Below, piece after piece: positions 1 to 8,120 of a stretch of DNA of 46,216 nt. This DNA is from Candidatus Gastranaerophilales bacterium (GTDB lineage: Bacteria > Bacillota > Clostridia > Lachnospirales > Lachnospiraceae): NCBI GenBank assembly GCA_023663225.1, contig JAMPHU010000022.1, positions 1 to 46,216 of the forward strand, read 5' to 3'. Each line of letters begins with the position of its first letter. Position 1 is the stretch's first letter. Position numbers and translations under genes: made by a program. The notes under the pieces were generated by a model. That model saw nothing but the letters and a program-made list of their open reading frames with translations, was not told the origin of the DNA and did not search any database.

Positions 1-14
1 GCAAGCTCCCACGG

Positions 15-68
15 GCAATTTGTACATTCATTTCTGCATGGCTGAACTGTTACCATTCGACAAATTGC
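15..68. repeat. Inverted repeat at the left window edge
   Basis: The 9-bp arms GCAATTTGT (15-23) and ACAAATTGC (60-68) are perfectly complementary around a 36-base loop. Outside them GCAAG (1-5) and CTTGC (72-76) also pair. No gene lies here. It may be the remains of a terminator or an intergenic hairpin element; it lacks a clean U-run on either strand. Confidence 0.35.
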
Positions 69-172
69 GCTCTTGCCAAGCATACCATACTTTCTCCCGC
101 ATTGCCGCAAAAAATTCTTGCCTTTGCGCGGAATCCGATATAGAATGATTTCAGCGGAACACTTCTCAGCGT

Positions 173-201
173 TTGACAGGAGCGGGGAAATCTGCTACAA
201 T
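173..201 (+). promoter_or_regulatory. Promoter of predicted antisense RNA (locus 1)
   Basis: TTGACA at 173-178, a 17-bp spacer and TACAAT at 196-201. This is close to the sigma-A consensus. It points toward the 3' end of the small toxin-like gene at 290-382 and no coding gene follows it, which suggests a regulatory RNA. Confidence 0.75.
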
Positions 202-207
202 AAAAGC

Positions 208-299
208 ACAAAAGGGAATACTGCCGATAGACGGTCAGTTCCGAAAGTTAGTTACAAAAAAGTAACCGCATTCCTCGACCAAAGGGCGGTTACTTTTTT
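208..299 (+). ncRNA. Predicted antitoxin RNA, locus 1
   Basis: The predicted transcript starts about seven bases after the -10 box and ends at the hairpin of 256-299, so it is about 90 nt. It overlaps the last bases of the small membrane-peptide gene on the other strand, including its stop codon and terminator. This convergent overlap is the known arrangement of type I antitoxins of the TxpA/RatA kind. It contains CCGATAGACGGT (about 225-236), a 12-base string also present in the predicted antisense RNA at 39272-39395. The RNA is inferred; only the promoter, the hairpin and the overlap are seen directly. Confidence 0.6.
256..299. terminator. Bidirectional terminator, locus 1
   Basis: A 14-bp perfect stem (256-269 with 286-299) around a 16-base loop has A6 at one foot and T6 at the other. 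It can therefore end both the minus-strand toxin mRNA and the plus-strand antisense RNA. The stop codon of the toxin gene (290-292) lies inside the right arm. Confidence 0.8.
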
Positions 300-382
300 G
301 TGTGGTTTATGTAAGCTATCAGAATTGACACAATGATTCCAAGAATCATCAGAACAACCGTCAGCAGTTCATAATCACTCAT
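290..382 (-). CDS. Small holin-like type I toxin candidate (30 aa)
   Basis: The 30-residue product starts MSDYELLTVVLMILGII and ends with the basic tail NHTKK. It has a single hydrophobic helix (about residues 6-24) after a short acidic N-terminus. This matches the shape of the putative holin-like toxins of Firmicutes, which act in the inner membrane. A strong ribosome site (AAAGGGGGG) lies eight bases before the ATG, and a promoter lies at 442-470. The gene ends inside a terminator stem shared with a convergent antisense RNA. The reading frame is seen directly; toxicity is inferred from the form of the locus and has not been shown here. A harmless small membrane protein is the alternative. 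Confidence 0.7.
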   Translation of the reverse strand: MSDYELLTVVLMILGIIVSILIAYINHTKK

Positions 383-441
383 CAAGCATCCCCCCTTTCC
401 CGGTTTTACCCGTAGTCAGAGGGGCAGTACCCCGTAAAAAT

Positions 442-470
442 ATTTTATCAAAAAATGTCGAACGCTACAA
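442..470 (-). promoter_or_regulatory. Promoter of small toxin-like gene, locus 1
   Basis: Read on the minus strand: TTGTAG (465-470), 17-bp spacer, TAAAAT (442-447). The mRNA would start near 435, giving a leader of about 50 nt. The leader holds TACTGCC, which also occurs near the 5' end of the antisense RNA, so the mRNA 5' and 3' parts can pair in part. Confidence 0.6.
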
Positions 471-528
471 GAGCGATTCCGGCTTTTTTATTTTCGCGAA
501 TTTTGACACAAAAGTACCAATAAACCCT

Positions 529-1179
529 CTATCGCAGATCAGTCTTTTCAAAAACAGCCACCGCCGCCCACAATGCGCCAACCGTCCCTAAAAGAAGCAG
601 AAAAATCTCTATCCCATAAAAAAAAGTCCCCACAGCGTGTCCCAAAAACATAATGATATAACTTCCAGCCGCCCCGACTGCAAACGTCCCTATCCTGTCC
701 TGTGTCAGCACAGCCGTAAGAAGTGCAAAAGCGCCCATAAGGATCGTTTCCAAAACAAAGCAGACAACCCCTGCGATTACCTCATAGACAGCCGTCCGGT
801 TCCACTCTATCCCAAACCCATTTCCCATATCTGCAACTGCCAAGGCAACCATAAAGGATGCAAAATTAAGCAAAAACCCGCCAGCAATAAAAATGAGCGC
901 CTTGCTCAAAAGGACTTTGCACCGCGTCGCCCCACAGCACAAACTCATGCCAAAAGTCCGGTTTGAAAATTCATCACAGACAAATGCCGCCGCAAAAAGG
1001 CCTGTCCACCCCGCATAAAGGGTATTCGGCATCCGCATGACCTGATACACCATGTACCCTGTCACCGGCGATCCTGGTTTCCCATTCAAAATCCCCATGA
1101 GCAGAGCAAATAAAAAGAGCATCCAAAAAAACGGTGATTTAAGCAGTTTGAAAATTTCAGCCTTGACCAATCTTATCAT
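529..1179 (-). CDS. ABC-2 type transporter permease
   Basis: This 216-residue protein is almost wholly hydrophobic, with about six predicted membrane segments, for example around residues 15-30, 58-70, 91-115, 131-156 and 187-210. It opens with MIRLVKAEIFKLLKSPFF, the cytoplasmic N-terminus usual for permeases of the BcrB/lantibiotic-immunity type. The ribosome site GGAGGT lies five bases before the ATG. It is the third gene of a permease-ATPase-permease operon and follows the ATPase gene by 70 bases. The substrate cannot be read from the sequence. Export of, or defence against, a membrane-active peptide is typical of this family. No two-component system sits beside it, so regulation is unknown. 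Confidence 0.8.
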   Translation of the reverse strand: MIRLVKAEIFKLLKSPFFWMLFLFALLMGILNGKPGSPVTGYMVYQVMRMPNTLYAGWTGLFAAAFVCDEFSNRTFGMSLCCGATRCKVLLSKALIFIAGGFLLNFASFMVALAVADMGNGFGIEWNRTAVYEVIAGVVCFVLETILMGAFALLTAVLTQDRIGTFAVGAAGSYIIMFLGHAVGTFFYGIEIFLLLLGTVGALWAAVAVFEKTDLR

Positions 1180-1249
1180 CCCATACCTCCAATCCGCGCT
1201 CTCTCATGTAATGGCTTAACGCCCCGCTATCGGAAGCATCCATTTTGTT

Positions 1250-2200
1250 TTACCCCTGTTTGTCATATGCCTCGACTAACGACAGATAATACTTTTTCAG
1301 ACTCTCGCCCTCCACAGCTATTTCCTCCACATTCACGCCACCCATAATGAGTGCTTTTGAGATCTCCGCGCCCTTGTTCAGCCGCTCGTACAGGTGGATC
1401 GTATTGTGGGAAACGCTTTCTATCTTTGTGATATGCAAAGTCTCTTTCAGGATTTTCTCCGCCGCCTCCACATTGTCTGCCTGGATACGCATATAACGGT
1501 TGAATTTCTGCTCCAAATCCTCTAACGAAACCTGCTCCAGCATCTTCCCCTTATGAATGAACCCATAACAGGTGGCGATCTCTTTCAGCTCGTCCAATTG
1601 GTGGCTGGATACCAGGACCGTAATACCGCGCTCTTTGTTCAGCATTTTGATCAGATTCGTAAACTCCCTGATCCCAACAGGATCAAGTCCATTAAAAGGC
1701 TCGTCAAAAAATAAAAATTCAGGCTCCCCAAGAAGCGCCATGGCAATGCCCAATCTCTGTTTCATCCCCAGCGAAAAATTCTTCGTCTTTACCTCTTTGA
1801 CCTCATCCTTCTTCAATCCGACTGCCTCAAATGCCTTGTCAATGCAGCTTTTATCCTTTATCCCGCGCCGGATGCAGCAAATTTCCATATTGTCCTGCGC
1901 CGTCAGGCTTGGCGTGATCGCAGGCGTTTCGATGATCCCGTTGATACGGCTTCTTGGTATGTAGAGTGTTTTCGGGTTTCTCTCCCCGAAGATCTCCACC
2001 ACCCCTTTTGTCGGCGTGACAAGTCCCGCAAGGATGCGGATCAGCGTGGTCTTCCCCGCACCGTTTTTGCCGACAAAGCCGTAGACGTCCCCTTTCTGTA
2101 TCTCCATGTTAAGGCCGTCCAGCGCATAGGATATTTTGCGCCCAAAGGCTTTTTTGTACTGTTTTTCTATGTTTTCCGCTCTAAAAATCGTTTCCGGCAT
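1250..2200 (-). CDS. ABC transporter ATP-binding protein (BcrA/lantibiotic-immunity type)
   Basis: The 316-residue ATPase energises the two flanking permeases. Walker A is GKNGAGKTT (44-52). The signature is FSLGMKQ (142-148), the form usual in BcrA-like ATPases in place of LSGGQ. Walker B is FLFFDEP (162-168), and the switch histidine is H200. The C-terminal 100 residues form the family's extra domain. The start ATG is fixed by GAGG seven bases upstream. That site overlaps the stop codon of the preceding permease gene only four bases away, so the two are translationally coupled. Bacitracin- or lantibiotic-type resistance is the common role of such trios, but the substrate is not proven here. 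Confidence 0.88.
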   Translation of the reverse strand: MPETIFRAENIEKQYKKAFGRKISYALDGLNMEIQKGDVYGFVGKNGAGKTTLIRILAGLVTPTKGVVEIFGERNPKTLYIPRSRINGIIETPAITPSLTAQDNMEICCIRRGIKDKSCIDKAFEAVGLKKDEVKEVKTKNFSLGMKQRLGIAMALLGEPEFLFFDEPFNGLDPVGIREFTNLIKMLNKERGITVLVSSHQLDELKEIATCYGFIHKGKMLEQVSLEDLEQKFNRYMRIQADNVEAAEKILKETLHITKIESVSHNTIHLYERLNKGAEISKALIMGGVNVEEIAVEGESLKKYYLSLVEAYDKQG

Positions 2201-2204
2201 TATA

Positions 2205-2981
2205 TTACCTCATATCCTGTCTATTAAAAATATAGATCGCCATTGAAAACATGAAGAAAGTCACTATTACAGAAGAAAAAGCGGTCTGCCAAAACGGAAC
2301 TGGAATCACTTTCGTTCCCCCTTTCAATTCTCCTAATTGCGTGAGAATGGAAAAGCGAAGCACAAATTCAAATGGTTTTCTCAGAATTGGATTTTCGATC
2401 ATGCCTGACAAATTACCCAGTAAAATACCAATCGCCTGAGTAATGCCAAAACTCATGCCGATTGCGCCAATCGTATTTTGGGCTAACACTGACAAAAATA
2501 TATAGGTACTTCCAAAGACAGCCAAACTAAAAATGCAATAAAGCAATGATTTCACAATAGTCATGGCCGTATCAATACTCACTTCTGCCCCAAATCCATA
2601 GCGCATAGTCCATATCACAGTGCCTGCTGCAATATGTATCAGCATAATGGGAACCATCTCCATAAAAAAGACAACTATTTTAGCCGCCAAGACTTTTTTA
2701 CGCGGGTATCCACACAAAAAGGACGCTGCGTAAGTACGATTGCCATAATCACCTGCAACAACAATAGCAACAAAAACCCACATAAATCTTATATAAGAAG
2801 TCTCCGCCGGCATCCTGGAAAACCACTCGATGCCAGTATAAGAAATCCCTGTATACAAAATACCGTTCGAAACTTCATTCCTGTTATAGCAGATTTCATA
2901 GATCAAATAGGCACAAACGATCAATTTGTATACAAACGATTTTCTGACTCTAAACAGTTCTGCCCTTAATAAATTATGCAT
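2205..2981 (-). CDS. ABC-2 type transporter permease, first gene of the operon
   Basis: A hydrophobic permease of about 258 residues with six or more membrane segments. The frame is open to an ATG at 2999, but that start has no ribosome site. The ATG at 2981 has GGGGAG seven bases upstream and gives MHNLLRAELFRVRKSF, which parallels the N-terminus of the second permease (MIRLVKAEIFKLLKS), so it is preferred. Both permeases share the motif AAxxCxxxxxRxxxxxK after the first loop (here ASFLCGYPRKKVLAAK), which suggests that they arose by duplication. An AT-rich segment at 3000-3060 may hold the operon promoter, but no clean -35/-10 pair is visible. Confidence 0.8.
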   Translation of the reverse strand: MHNLLRAELFRVRKSFVYKLIVCAYLIYEICYNRNEVSNGILYTGISYTGIEWFSRMPAETSYIRFMWVFVAIVVAGDYGNRTYAASFLCGYPRKKVLAAKIVVFFMEMVPIMLIHIAAGTVIWTMRYGFGAEVSIDTAMTIVKSLLYCIFSLAVFGSTYIFLSVLAQNTIGAIGMSFGITQAIGILLGNLSGMIENPILRKPFEFVLRFSILTQLGELKGGTKVIPVPFWQTAFSSVIVTFFMFSMAIYIFNRQDMR

Positions 2982-3089
2982 TTTCTGACTCCCCAACATA
3001 GTGTTCTTTCGGCATAATAAATAATTTATTATTTCTAAAGTCCACTGATAATTGCGTATTAGAATCCAGCATTTTTTATATGAAGAAGG

Positions 3090-3122
3090 GGCCGCCGCAT
3101 GATTTCTTTTTCATGCGTGGCC
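3090..3122 (-). terminator. Hairpin after the coiled-coil gene
   Basis: GGCC-CGCATG (3090-3101) pairs with CATGCG-GGCC (3112-3122) around a 10-base loop. On the minus strand it lies 16 bases after the stop codon of the gene at 3138. The following tract, CCTTCTTC, is only moderately U-rich. Confidence 0.55.
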
Positions 3123-3137
3123 TCTGCATCCACAATC

Positions 3138-4094
3138 TCATTCTTCCGCTTTGGAAGCTCCCGCCTCCTCAGTCTCAGGAGCCGCCTGCGCCGCCTGCGA
3201 TGTCTCGGACACTTCCGAACTCTCCCTTGCGGCGGCTTTCTGTTCCACCTTCTCCTGCACCAAAACAGGCCCCTTGGACGCCGTCGCCTGCTCCGCGGCA
3301 GCTTCCTTGCCTGCGCCTCCCTGCTCTATGGCAGTACCCTTACCGACGCTGCCCTTCTGGGCCGCTGCACCTTTGCTGGAACCGCCCTTGCCAGCACCAC
3401 CCTGCTCTGCGGCAGCACCCTTGCCTGCGCCGTCCTTCTCCGTGGCGTGCAACTCCGCCTTCTTCTTCGGATGGTGCTCCTCAGGATTGTAGCGCATGTC
3501 AAAAATATTGATCACATCCGCCCCAAAGATATCATGCATATAGGAATAGATATCATGGTTCCTCTGCTCCATCTCCTGCTTTCTGACCAGATTCTTTTTC
3601 AGCTCCACACGGATCTTGGTCACCCACTCGGTGATCTCTTTGATGGCGTCCGTGTTCTCCTGCATAATGTCATAACAGCACTCCATCGTGTGCAGCATCA
3701 ACTGGATATTGACACGGTCGATCTCGTGCGGAATGTCGATCAGCTCATCCTGATAGCTCTCCAGCTTTTCGTTGCACTCCTCCACCAGCCGCTTGTGCTC
3801 CGCGATCTGCTTTTCCTTCTTGCGGTTGCCGTTTGCGTCCGCCTCGTCCGCCATGGTCACGATCTCGCCCATCAGCTTTTTTTTCAGCTTTTTGATATCC
3901 TTGATGTCCGTATTCAGTTTCCCTTGACGCTTCAGAAGATTATTTAACTGATCCTCCAAACCCTTGACCTCGACCCTGCCCACTTCGTCCAACAGGCGAT
4001 ACCACTTACTGTCCAGTGTCAACACGGGAACTTGCTTGCCCTGAAGCGCGTTTGTAAACATTTCCTGTTTCCGTTTGCCTTCGTTACGCCCCAT
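3138..4094 (-). CDS. Coiled-coil protein of unknown function downstream of rex
   Basis: I do not recognise a named family for this 318-residue protein. Residues 40-190 are highly charged, with heptad-like leucines and long predicted helices (LEDQLNNLLKRQGKLNTDIK), typical of coiled coil. Residues 215-318 are low-complexity Ala/Gly/Lys/Glu/Gln sequence with a loose repeat around GGAGKGAAAEQ. There is no signal peptide and no membrane segment, so it is cytoplasmic. It begins six bases after the rex stop codon and is probably cotranscribed with rex. The ribosome site is weak (GAGTAGAGAAAA). The repeat-rich tail resembles the N-terminal linker of the sortase at 28082 (GGAGKGSS), though the two proteins are not otherwise alike. 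Confidence 0.75.
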   Translation of the reverse strand: MGRNEGKRKQEMFTNALQGKQVPVLTLDSKWYRLLDEVGRVEVKGLEDQLNNLLKRQGKLNTDIKDIKKLKKKLMGEIVTMADEADANGNRKKEKQIAEHKRLVEECNEKLESYQDELIDIPHEIDRVNIQLMLHTMECCYDIMQENTDAIKEITEWVTKIRVELKKNLVRKQEMEQRNHDIYSYMHDIFGADVINIFDMRYNPEEHHPKKKAELHATEKDGAGKGAAAEQGGAGKGGSSKGAAAQKGSVGKGTAIEQGGAGKEAAAEQATASKGPVLVQEKVEQKAAARESSEVSETSQAAQAAPETEEAGASKAEE

Positions 4095-4100
4095 TTTTCT

Positions 4101-4742
4101 CTACTCATTCTCCTTCATATAACGATTGATATTGTAGGACAGCTTCATCAAACTGTCGGACAGATGTACATTCTCCACCTGGACACTCTCTGGCACATTC
4201 AGATCCACATGGGCAAAATTCCAGATGGCACGGATGCCGTTTTGCACCAGCTTATCCACGATACCCTCTGCGCTCAATTTGGGCACGGTGAGCACGGCGA
4301 TATCAATATCATTGTCCCGCACAAAAGACTCCATCTCGCTCATGCGCCTGACCCTGACGCCCCTCACCTCGTCTCCTATCAGACTTTCATCCACGTCGAA
4401 TATCCCGCAAAAATGAAACCCTCTGCGCTCAAAATTAGAGTAATTCCCCAGCGCTCTGCCCAAATTGCCGGCACCGATGATCACAAAGCGATGTTCTCTG
4501 TCAAGCCCCAATATCTTGCCGATCTCTTGATAAAGATATTCCACATTATATCCGTAACCCTGCTGGCCAAAGCCGCCAAAGTTATTAAAATCCTGACGGA
4601 TCTGCGACGCCGTCACATTCATAAGCCCGCTCAGCTCCTGGGAGGATATCCGCTCCACCCCCTGATCTTTCAGCTCCCCCAAGTACCGGAAATATCGGGG
4701 AAGACGCCCGACCACAGCCTGCGAGATTTCTTTTTCTTCCAA
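4101..4742 (-). CDS. rex: Redox-sensing transcriptional repressor Rex
   Basis: Rex senses the NADH/NAD+ ratio and represses fermentation and respiration genes. The N-terminal winged helix holds GRLPRYFRYLGEL and the recognition segment SQIRQDFNNFGGFGQQGYGY. The Rossmann domain has the nucleotide loop VIIGAGNLGRAL. The frame extends upstream to an ATG at 4847, but that stretch contains the gene's own promoter (4804-4831), so it cannot be translated. The first good start after the promoter is TTG at 4742 with AGGT seven bases upstream. It gives 213 residues, the normal Rex length, and begins with the family's usual (M)EEKEIS. The gene is followed by the coiled-coil gene and is divergent from the ABC-F gene. 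Confidence 0.93.
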   Translation of the reverse strand: MEEKEISQAVVGRLPRYFRYLGELKDQGVERISSQELSGLMNVTASQIRQDFNNFGGFGQQGYGYNVEYLYQEIGKILGLDREHRFVIIGAGNLGRALGNYSNFERRGFHFCGIFDVDESLIGDEVRGVRVRRMSEMESFVRDNDIDIAVLTVPKLSAEGIVDKLVQNGIRAIWNFAHVDLNVPESVQVENVHLSDSLMKLSYNINRYMKENE

Positions 4743-4803
4743 CTCGATTACCTGCCTAACCCTGTCACAATCTATGTTATTCCTCTGTCTGAAGTATGGT
4801 TCT

Positions 4804-4831
4804 ATTATATCATATGTTAAAAACTTGTCAA
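4804..4831 (-). promoter_or_regulatory. rex promoter
   Basis: On the minus strand: TTGACA (4826-4831), 16-bp spacer, TATAAT (4804-4809). Both hexamers match the sigma-A consensus perfectly. Its position rules out the upstream ATG of rex. Confidence 0.85.
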
Positions 4832-4835
4832 TGAA

Positions 4836-4864
4836 TTGACAGGACAAAATCTACACGGTAAAAT
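4836..4864 (+). promoter_or_regulatory. Promoter of the ABC-F gene
   Basis: TTGACA (4836-4841), 17-bp spacer, TAAAAT (4859-4864). Its -35 box faces the rex -35 box across four bases, and together they form the perfect palindrome TGTCAAT-GA-ATTGACA (4826-4841). One protein bound there could affect both promoters. Confidence 0.85.
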
Positions 4865-4895
4865 GAAAAGAGTTATTTCGGAAAGGAATCATACC

Positions 4896-6809
4896 ATGAT
4901 ACTCACTTGTCAAAATTTATCCAAATCCTTTGCAGAAACCCCCATTCTGCAGGATGTAAGCTTCCACATAGAGGACCACGAGAAAGCCGCCATCGTGGGC
5001 ATCAACGGCGCGGGCAAGACCACCCTTTTAAAGATCATCGTGGGCGAGCTTGCGGCGGATGACGGCCTTGTGACGCTTTCTAAAGACCGCACGCTGGGTT
5101 ATCTGGCCCAGAGCGGCGCCGTGGACAGCGCCAACACCATCTACGACGAACTGCTCTTAGTCAAACAAGATCTCATCGATCTGGAACAGAAAATACGACT
5201 CTGCGAGGAGCGAATGAAGCAGGCGTCAGACGGCGAACTGGAGGAGTTGATGCGGCAGTACGCCTCCCTCACCCACGCCTTTGAAATGGGGGACGGCTAC
5301 GCCTACAAAAGCGAGATCACAGGCGTCTTAAAAGGTCTGGGATTCACCGAGGATGACTTTTCCCAATCCATCGCCACCCTCTCCGGAGGCCAAAAGACCC
5401 GCGTGGCTTTGGGCAAGCTTTTGCTGAAAAAGCCGGATCTGATCATATTGGACGAGCCCACCAACCACCTGGACATGAATTCCATCACCTGGCTGGAAAC
5501 CTACTTGTCAAATTATAAAGGTGCCGTGCTGATCGTGTCCCACGACCGCTTCTTTTTGAACCGGATCGCCGCCAAGATCATAGAGATCGACCGCACCAAG
5601 GCCACCGTGTTCCAGGGCAATTACTCGGATTACGCGGTAAAAAAAGAGCAACTGCGCACCGCCGCCTGGAACGCCTATCTCAATCAGCAGCGCGACATCA
5701 AACACCAGGAGGAAGTGATCGAAAAGCTCAAATCCTTCAATCGGGAAAAGTCCATCAAGCGCGCTGAGAGCCGCGAAAAAATGCTCAACAAGATCGAGGT
5801 GCTGGAAAAACCTATAGAAACCCGCGCTGACATGAAATTAAAACTCACCCCTTATCTACAGAGCGGCAACGATGTGCTGACGGTGGAGGGACTTGGCAAA
5901 TCCTTCGGCGACAAGCTGCTATTTCAGGATGTGCACTTCGCGTTAAAGCGGGGTGAACACGTGGCGATCATCGGCGACAACGGCGCCGGCAAGACCACCC
6001 TTTTAAAGATCCTAAACGACATCCTGCCTGCGGACAGCGGCGATTTCTTCCTGGGCGCCAATGTGGAGATCGGCTATTACGATCAGGAACATCACGTACT
6101 GCACAGTGACAAGACCCTGTTCGACGAGATATCGGACGACTATCCCTATCTCACTAACACCCAGATCCGCAACACGCTGGCGGCCTTTCTCTTCACCGGA
6201 GAAGATGTGTTCAAACAGATCAAAGACTTAAGCGGCGGCGAGCAGGGGCGAGTCTCTTTGGCCAAACTCATGCTTGGAAAAGCCAATCTCCTGATATTGG
6301 ACGAACCCACCAACCACCTGGATATCCTGTCCAAGGAGATTTTGGAGGACGCCCTAAACGGCTACGAGGGCACCGTGTTGTACGTGTCCCACGACCGTTA
6401 TTTTATCAACAAGACCGCCCATAGAATCTTGGATCTGACTGGCAGCAGGCTGATCAACTACATCGGAAATTACGACTATTATCTGGAAAAGCGAGATACC
6501 GTCATGGCGGCGAGCGCGCCCGCTCCCTCCTCCCCCCTTCCCGACGCAGAGACCGTCTCCGAGGTCAAACTGGACTGGAAGACACAGAAGGAGGAACAGG
6601 CAAAGCTCAGAAAAAAAGAAAATGACTTAAAGAAATGCGAGGCCAAGATCGCCGCCTTAGAAGCGCGCAACACCGAGCTGGATCAGGAGATGGCAAACCC
6701 CGAAATCGCCACGCAGGCCGCAAAACTTCAGGAATTGGCGGCCGAACAGGACAAAAACCGCACTGAACTGGAAAAACTATATGAAGAATGGGAGCTGTTG
6801 GCCCAATAG
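4896..6809 (+). CDS. ABC-F family ATPase (ribosome-associated)
   Basis: The product has two ABC ATPase domains in one chain and no membrane segment, the mark of ABC-F proteins. These act on the ribosome in translation or antibiotic protection. The first Walker A is GINGAGKTT and the first signature LSGGQKTR; the second pair is GDNGAGKTT and LSGGEQGR. Both Walker B motifs read LIILDEPTNHLD or LLILDEPTNHLD. Between the domains lies the charged P-site tRNA interaction linker, and a C-terminal coiled coil (last 80 residues) follows. The ATG at 4896 has AAGGA eight bases upstream and follows the promoter at 4836-4864, giving 637 residues. The upstream ATG at 4836 lies in the promoter. The length and C-terminal coiled coil fit the Uup/YdiF branch better than a dedicated resistance factor. 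Confidence 0.9.
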   Translation: MILTCQNLSKSFAETPILQDVSFHIEDHEKAAIVGINGAGKTTLLKIIVGELAADDGLVTLSKDRTLGYLAQSGAVDSANTIYDELLLVKQDLIDLEQKIRLCEERMKQASDGELEELMRQYASLTHAFEMGDGYAYKSEITGVLKGLGFTEDDFSQSIATLSGGQKTRVALGKLLLKKPDLIILDEPTNHLDMNSITWLETYLSNYKGAVLIVSHDRFFLNRIAAKIIEIDRTKATVFQGNYSDYAVKKEQLRTAAWNAYLNQQRDIKHQEEVIEKLKSFNREKSIKRAESREKMLNKIEVLEKPIETRADMKLKLTPYLQSGNDVLTVEGLGKSFGDKLLFQDVHFALKRGEHVAIIGDNGAGKTTLLKILNDILPADSGDFFLGANVEIGYYDQEHHVLHSDKTLFDEISDDYPYLTNTQIRNTLAAFLFTGEDVFKQIKDLSGGEQGRVSLAKLMLGKANLLILDEPTNHLDILSKEILEDALNGYEGTVLYVSHDRYFINKTAHRILDLTGSRLINYIGNYDYYLEKRDTVMAASAPAPSSPLPDAETVSEVKLDWKTQKEEQAKLRKKENDLKKCEAKIAALEARNTELDQEMANPEIATQAAKLQELAAEQDKNRTELEKLYEEWELLAQ

Positions 6810-6830
6810 CCAGCTCCCATTTCTTTTTCC
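6785..6830 (+). terminator. Terminator after the ABC-F gene
   Basis: AATGGGAGCTG pairs with CAGCTCCCATT around the stop codon (6807-6809) and is followed by TCTTTTTCC. It lies between two convergent genes. Confidence 0.8.
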
Positions 6831-8039
6831 TTACAACAGACCCTCCAGCGTCTCTCGGATCGCCTTGATAAAGTCCAGACTGTTCAAAATCACAGGTTCC
6901 TTGCAAGTGGAGATCAAAGACAAGCTCTTGGTCATCTTGCCCTCCTCCACGGTCTGAATACAGGCGCGCTCCAGCTTATCCGCAAACTCCTGCAGCTCGC
7001 CAATGCCGTCTAACTCCCCTCTCTTTCTCAATGCGCCGGTCCACGCAAAGATGGTAGCGATCGAGTTGGTGGAGGTCTCTTCTCCCTTCAAATGCTTGTA
7101 ATAATGCCGCTGCACGGTTCCGTGCGCCGCCTCGTACTCATAGACGCCGCTTGGAGAGACCAGCACTGAAGTCATCATGGACAGGTCGCCGTAGGCTGTA
7201 GCCACCATATCCGACATCACATCCCCATCATAATTTTTACATGCCCAGATAAAACCGCCCTCCGAGCGGATGACCCTGGCCACCGCGTCATCGATCAGCG
7301 TGTAGAAATATTCGATGCCAAGCTCTTCAAACTTCTCCCTGTACTCTGCATCATAGATCTCCTGGAAAATATCCTTAAAGGTATGGTCATACTTTTTCGA
7401 GATCGTGTCCTTGGTGGCAAACCAGAGATCCTGCTTCGTGGAAATGGCATAGCCAAAACAAGCCCTGGCAAAACTGGAAATAGACTTTTTCGTATTATGG
7501 ATGCCCTGTATGATGCCTGCGTCGTCAAAATTGTGAATCAACTCCCTGGTCTCGGTGCCGTCCTCGGCGGTAAACACAAGCTCCGCCTTCCCCGCCCCCG
7601 GGACCTTGATCTCTGTATTCTTGTAGACATCTCCATAGGCATGACGGGCAATGGTGATCGGTTTGGTCCAGTTGCTCACATAAGGCACGATGCCCTTCAC
7701 CAAAATGGGCGCACGGAATACCGTGCCGTCCAAAATCGCGCGGATCGTTCCGTTGGGACTCTTCCACATCTCCTTCAGACCATACTCCGTCATTCTGGCC
7801 GCATTGGGCGTGATGGTGGCGCATTTCACAGCCACACCGTACTTTAAAGTGGCGTTGGCGGAATCCACCGTCACCTGATCGAGCGTCTGATTGCGATGCT
7901 CCAGTCCCAGATCATAATACTCTGTCTTCAAATCAATATAAGGAAGCAACAACTCATCCTTGATCATCTGCCAGAGGATCCTGGTCATCTCGTCCCCGTC
8001 CATCTCCACCAACGGCGTTTTCATCTGAATCTTATCCAT
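6831..8039 (-). CDS. icd: NADP-dependent isocitrate dehydrogenase (type II, homodimeric)
   Basis: It oxidises isocitrate to 2-oxoglutarate with NADP+ in the cytoplasm and supplies 2-oxoglutarate for glutamate synthesis. The 402-residue length and sequence fit the eukaryote-like homodimeric subfamily: [11 protein letters not shown] at the N-terminus, the substrate-binding SPNGTIR, then [10 protein letters not shown] with the metal-binding aspartates, and [12 protein letters not shown] for NADP. The ATG at 8039 follows AATGGAGGGAA. It is downstream of the GntR-type gene in the same direction, with a 137-bp palindrome between them. No promoter of its own is clear, so it may depend on the gntR promoter. 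The stop codon is four bases from the ABC-F terminator. Confidence 0.95.
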   Translation of the reverse strand: MDKIQMKTPLVEMDGDEMTRILWQMIKDELLLPYIDLKTEYYDLGLEHRNQTLDQVTVDSANATLKYGVAVKCATITPNAARMTEYGLKEMWKSPNGTIRAILDGTVFRAPILVKGIVPYVSNWTKPITIARHAYGDVYKNTEIKVPGAGKAELVFTAEDGTETRELIHNFDDAGIIQGIHNTKKSISSFARACFGYAISTKQDLWFATKDTISKKYDHTFKDIFQEIYDAEYREKFEELGIEYFYTLIDDAVARVIRSEGGFIWACKNYDGDVMSDMVATAYGDLSMMTSVLVSPSGVYEYEAAHGTVQRHYYKHLKGEETSTNSIATIFAWTGALRKRGELDGIGELQEFADKLERACIQTVEEGKMTKSLSLISTCKEPVILNSLDFIKAIRETLEGLL

Positions 8040-8120
8040 ACATTTCCCTCCATTTTCTGTCTTTCTATAGCAGTTCAGCCATAAAACATCTACTTCTTAG
8101 CCGACATTGCCGGCTACTTA

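Noticed and set aside
73-336. An 87-codon frame on the plus strand
   Set aside because: It has no ribosome site, overlaps the promoter of the antisense RNA and the toxin terminator, and its product looks like random sequence.
3151-3511. Ala/Pro/Leu-rich plus-strand frames opposite the coiled-coil gene
   Set aside because: They are antisense shadows of the GC-rich repeat tail of the minus-strand gene.
4760-4800. Possible Rex operator (TTGTGA half) in front of rex
   Set aside because: Only one half-site is visible; the second half TCACAA at the right distance is missing.
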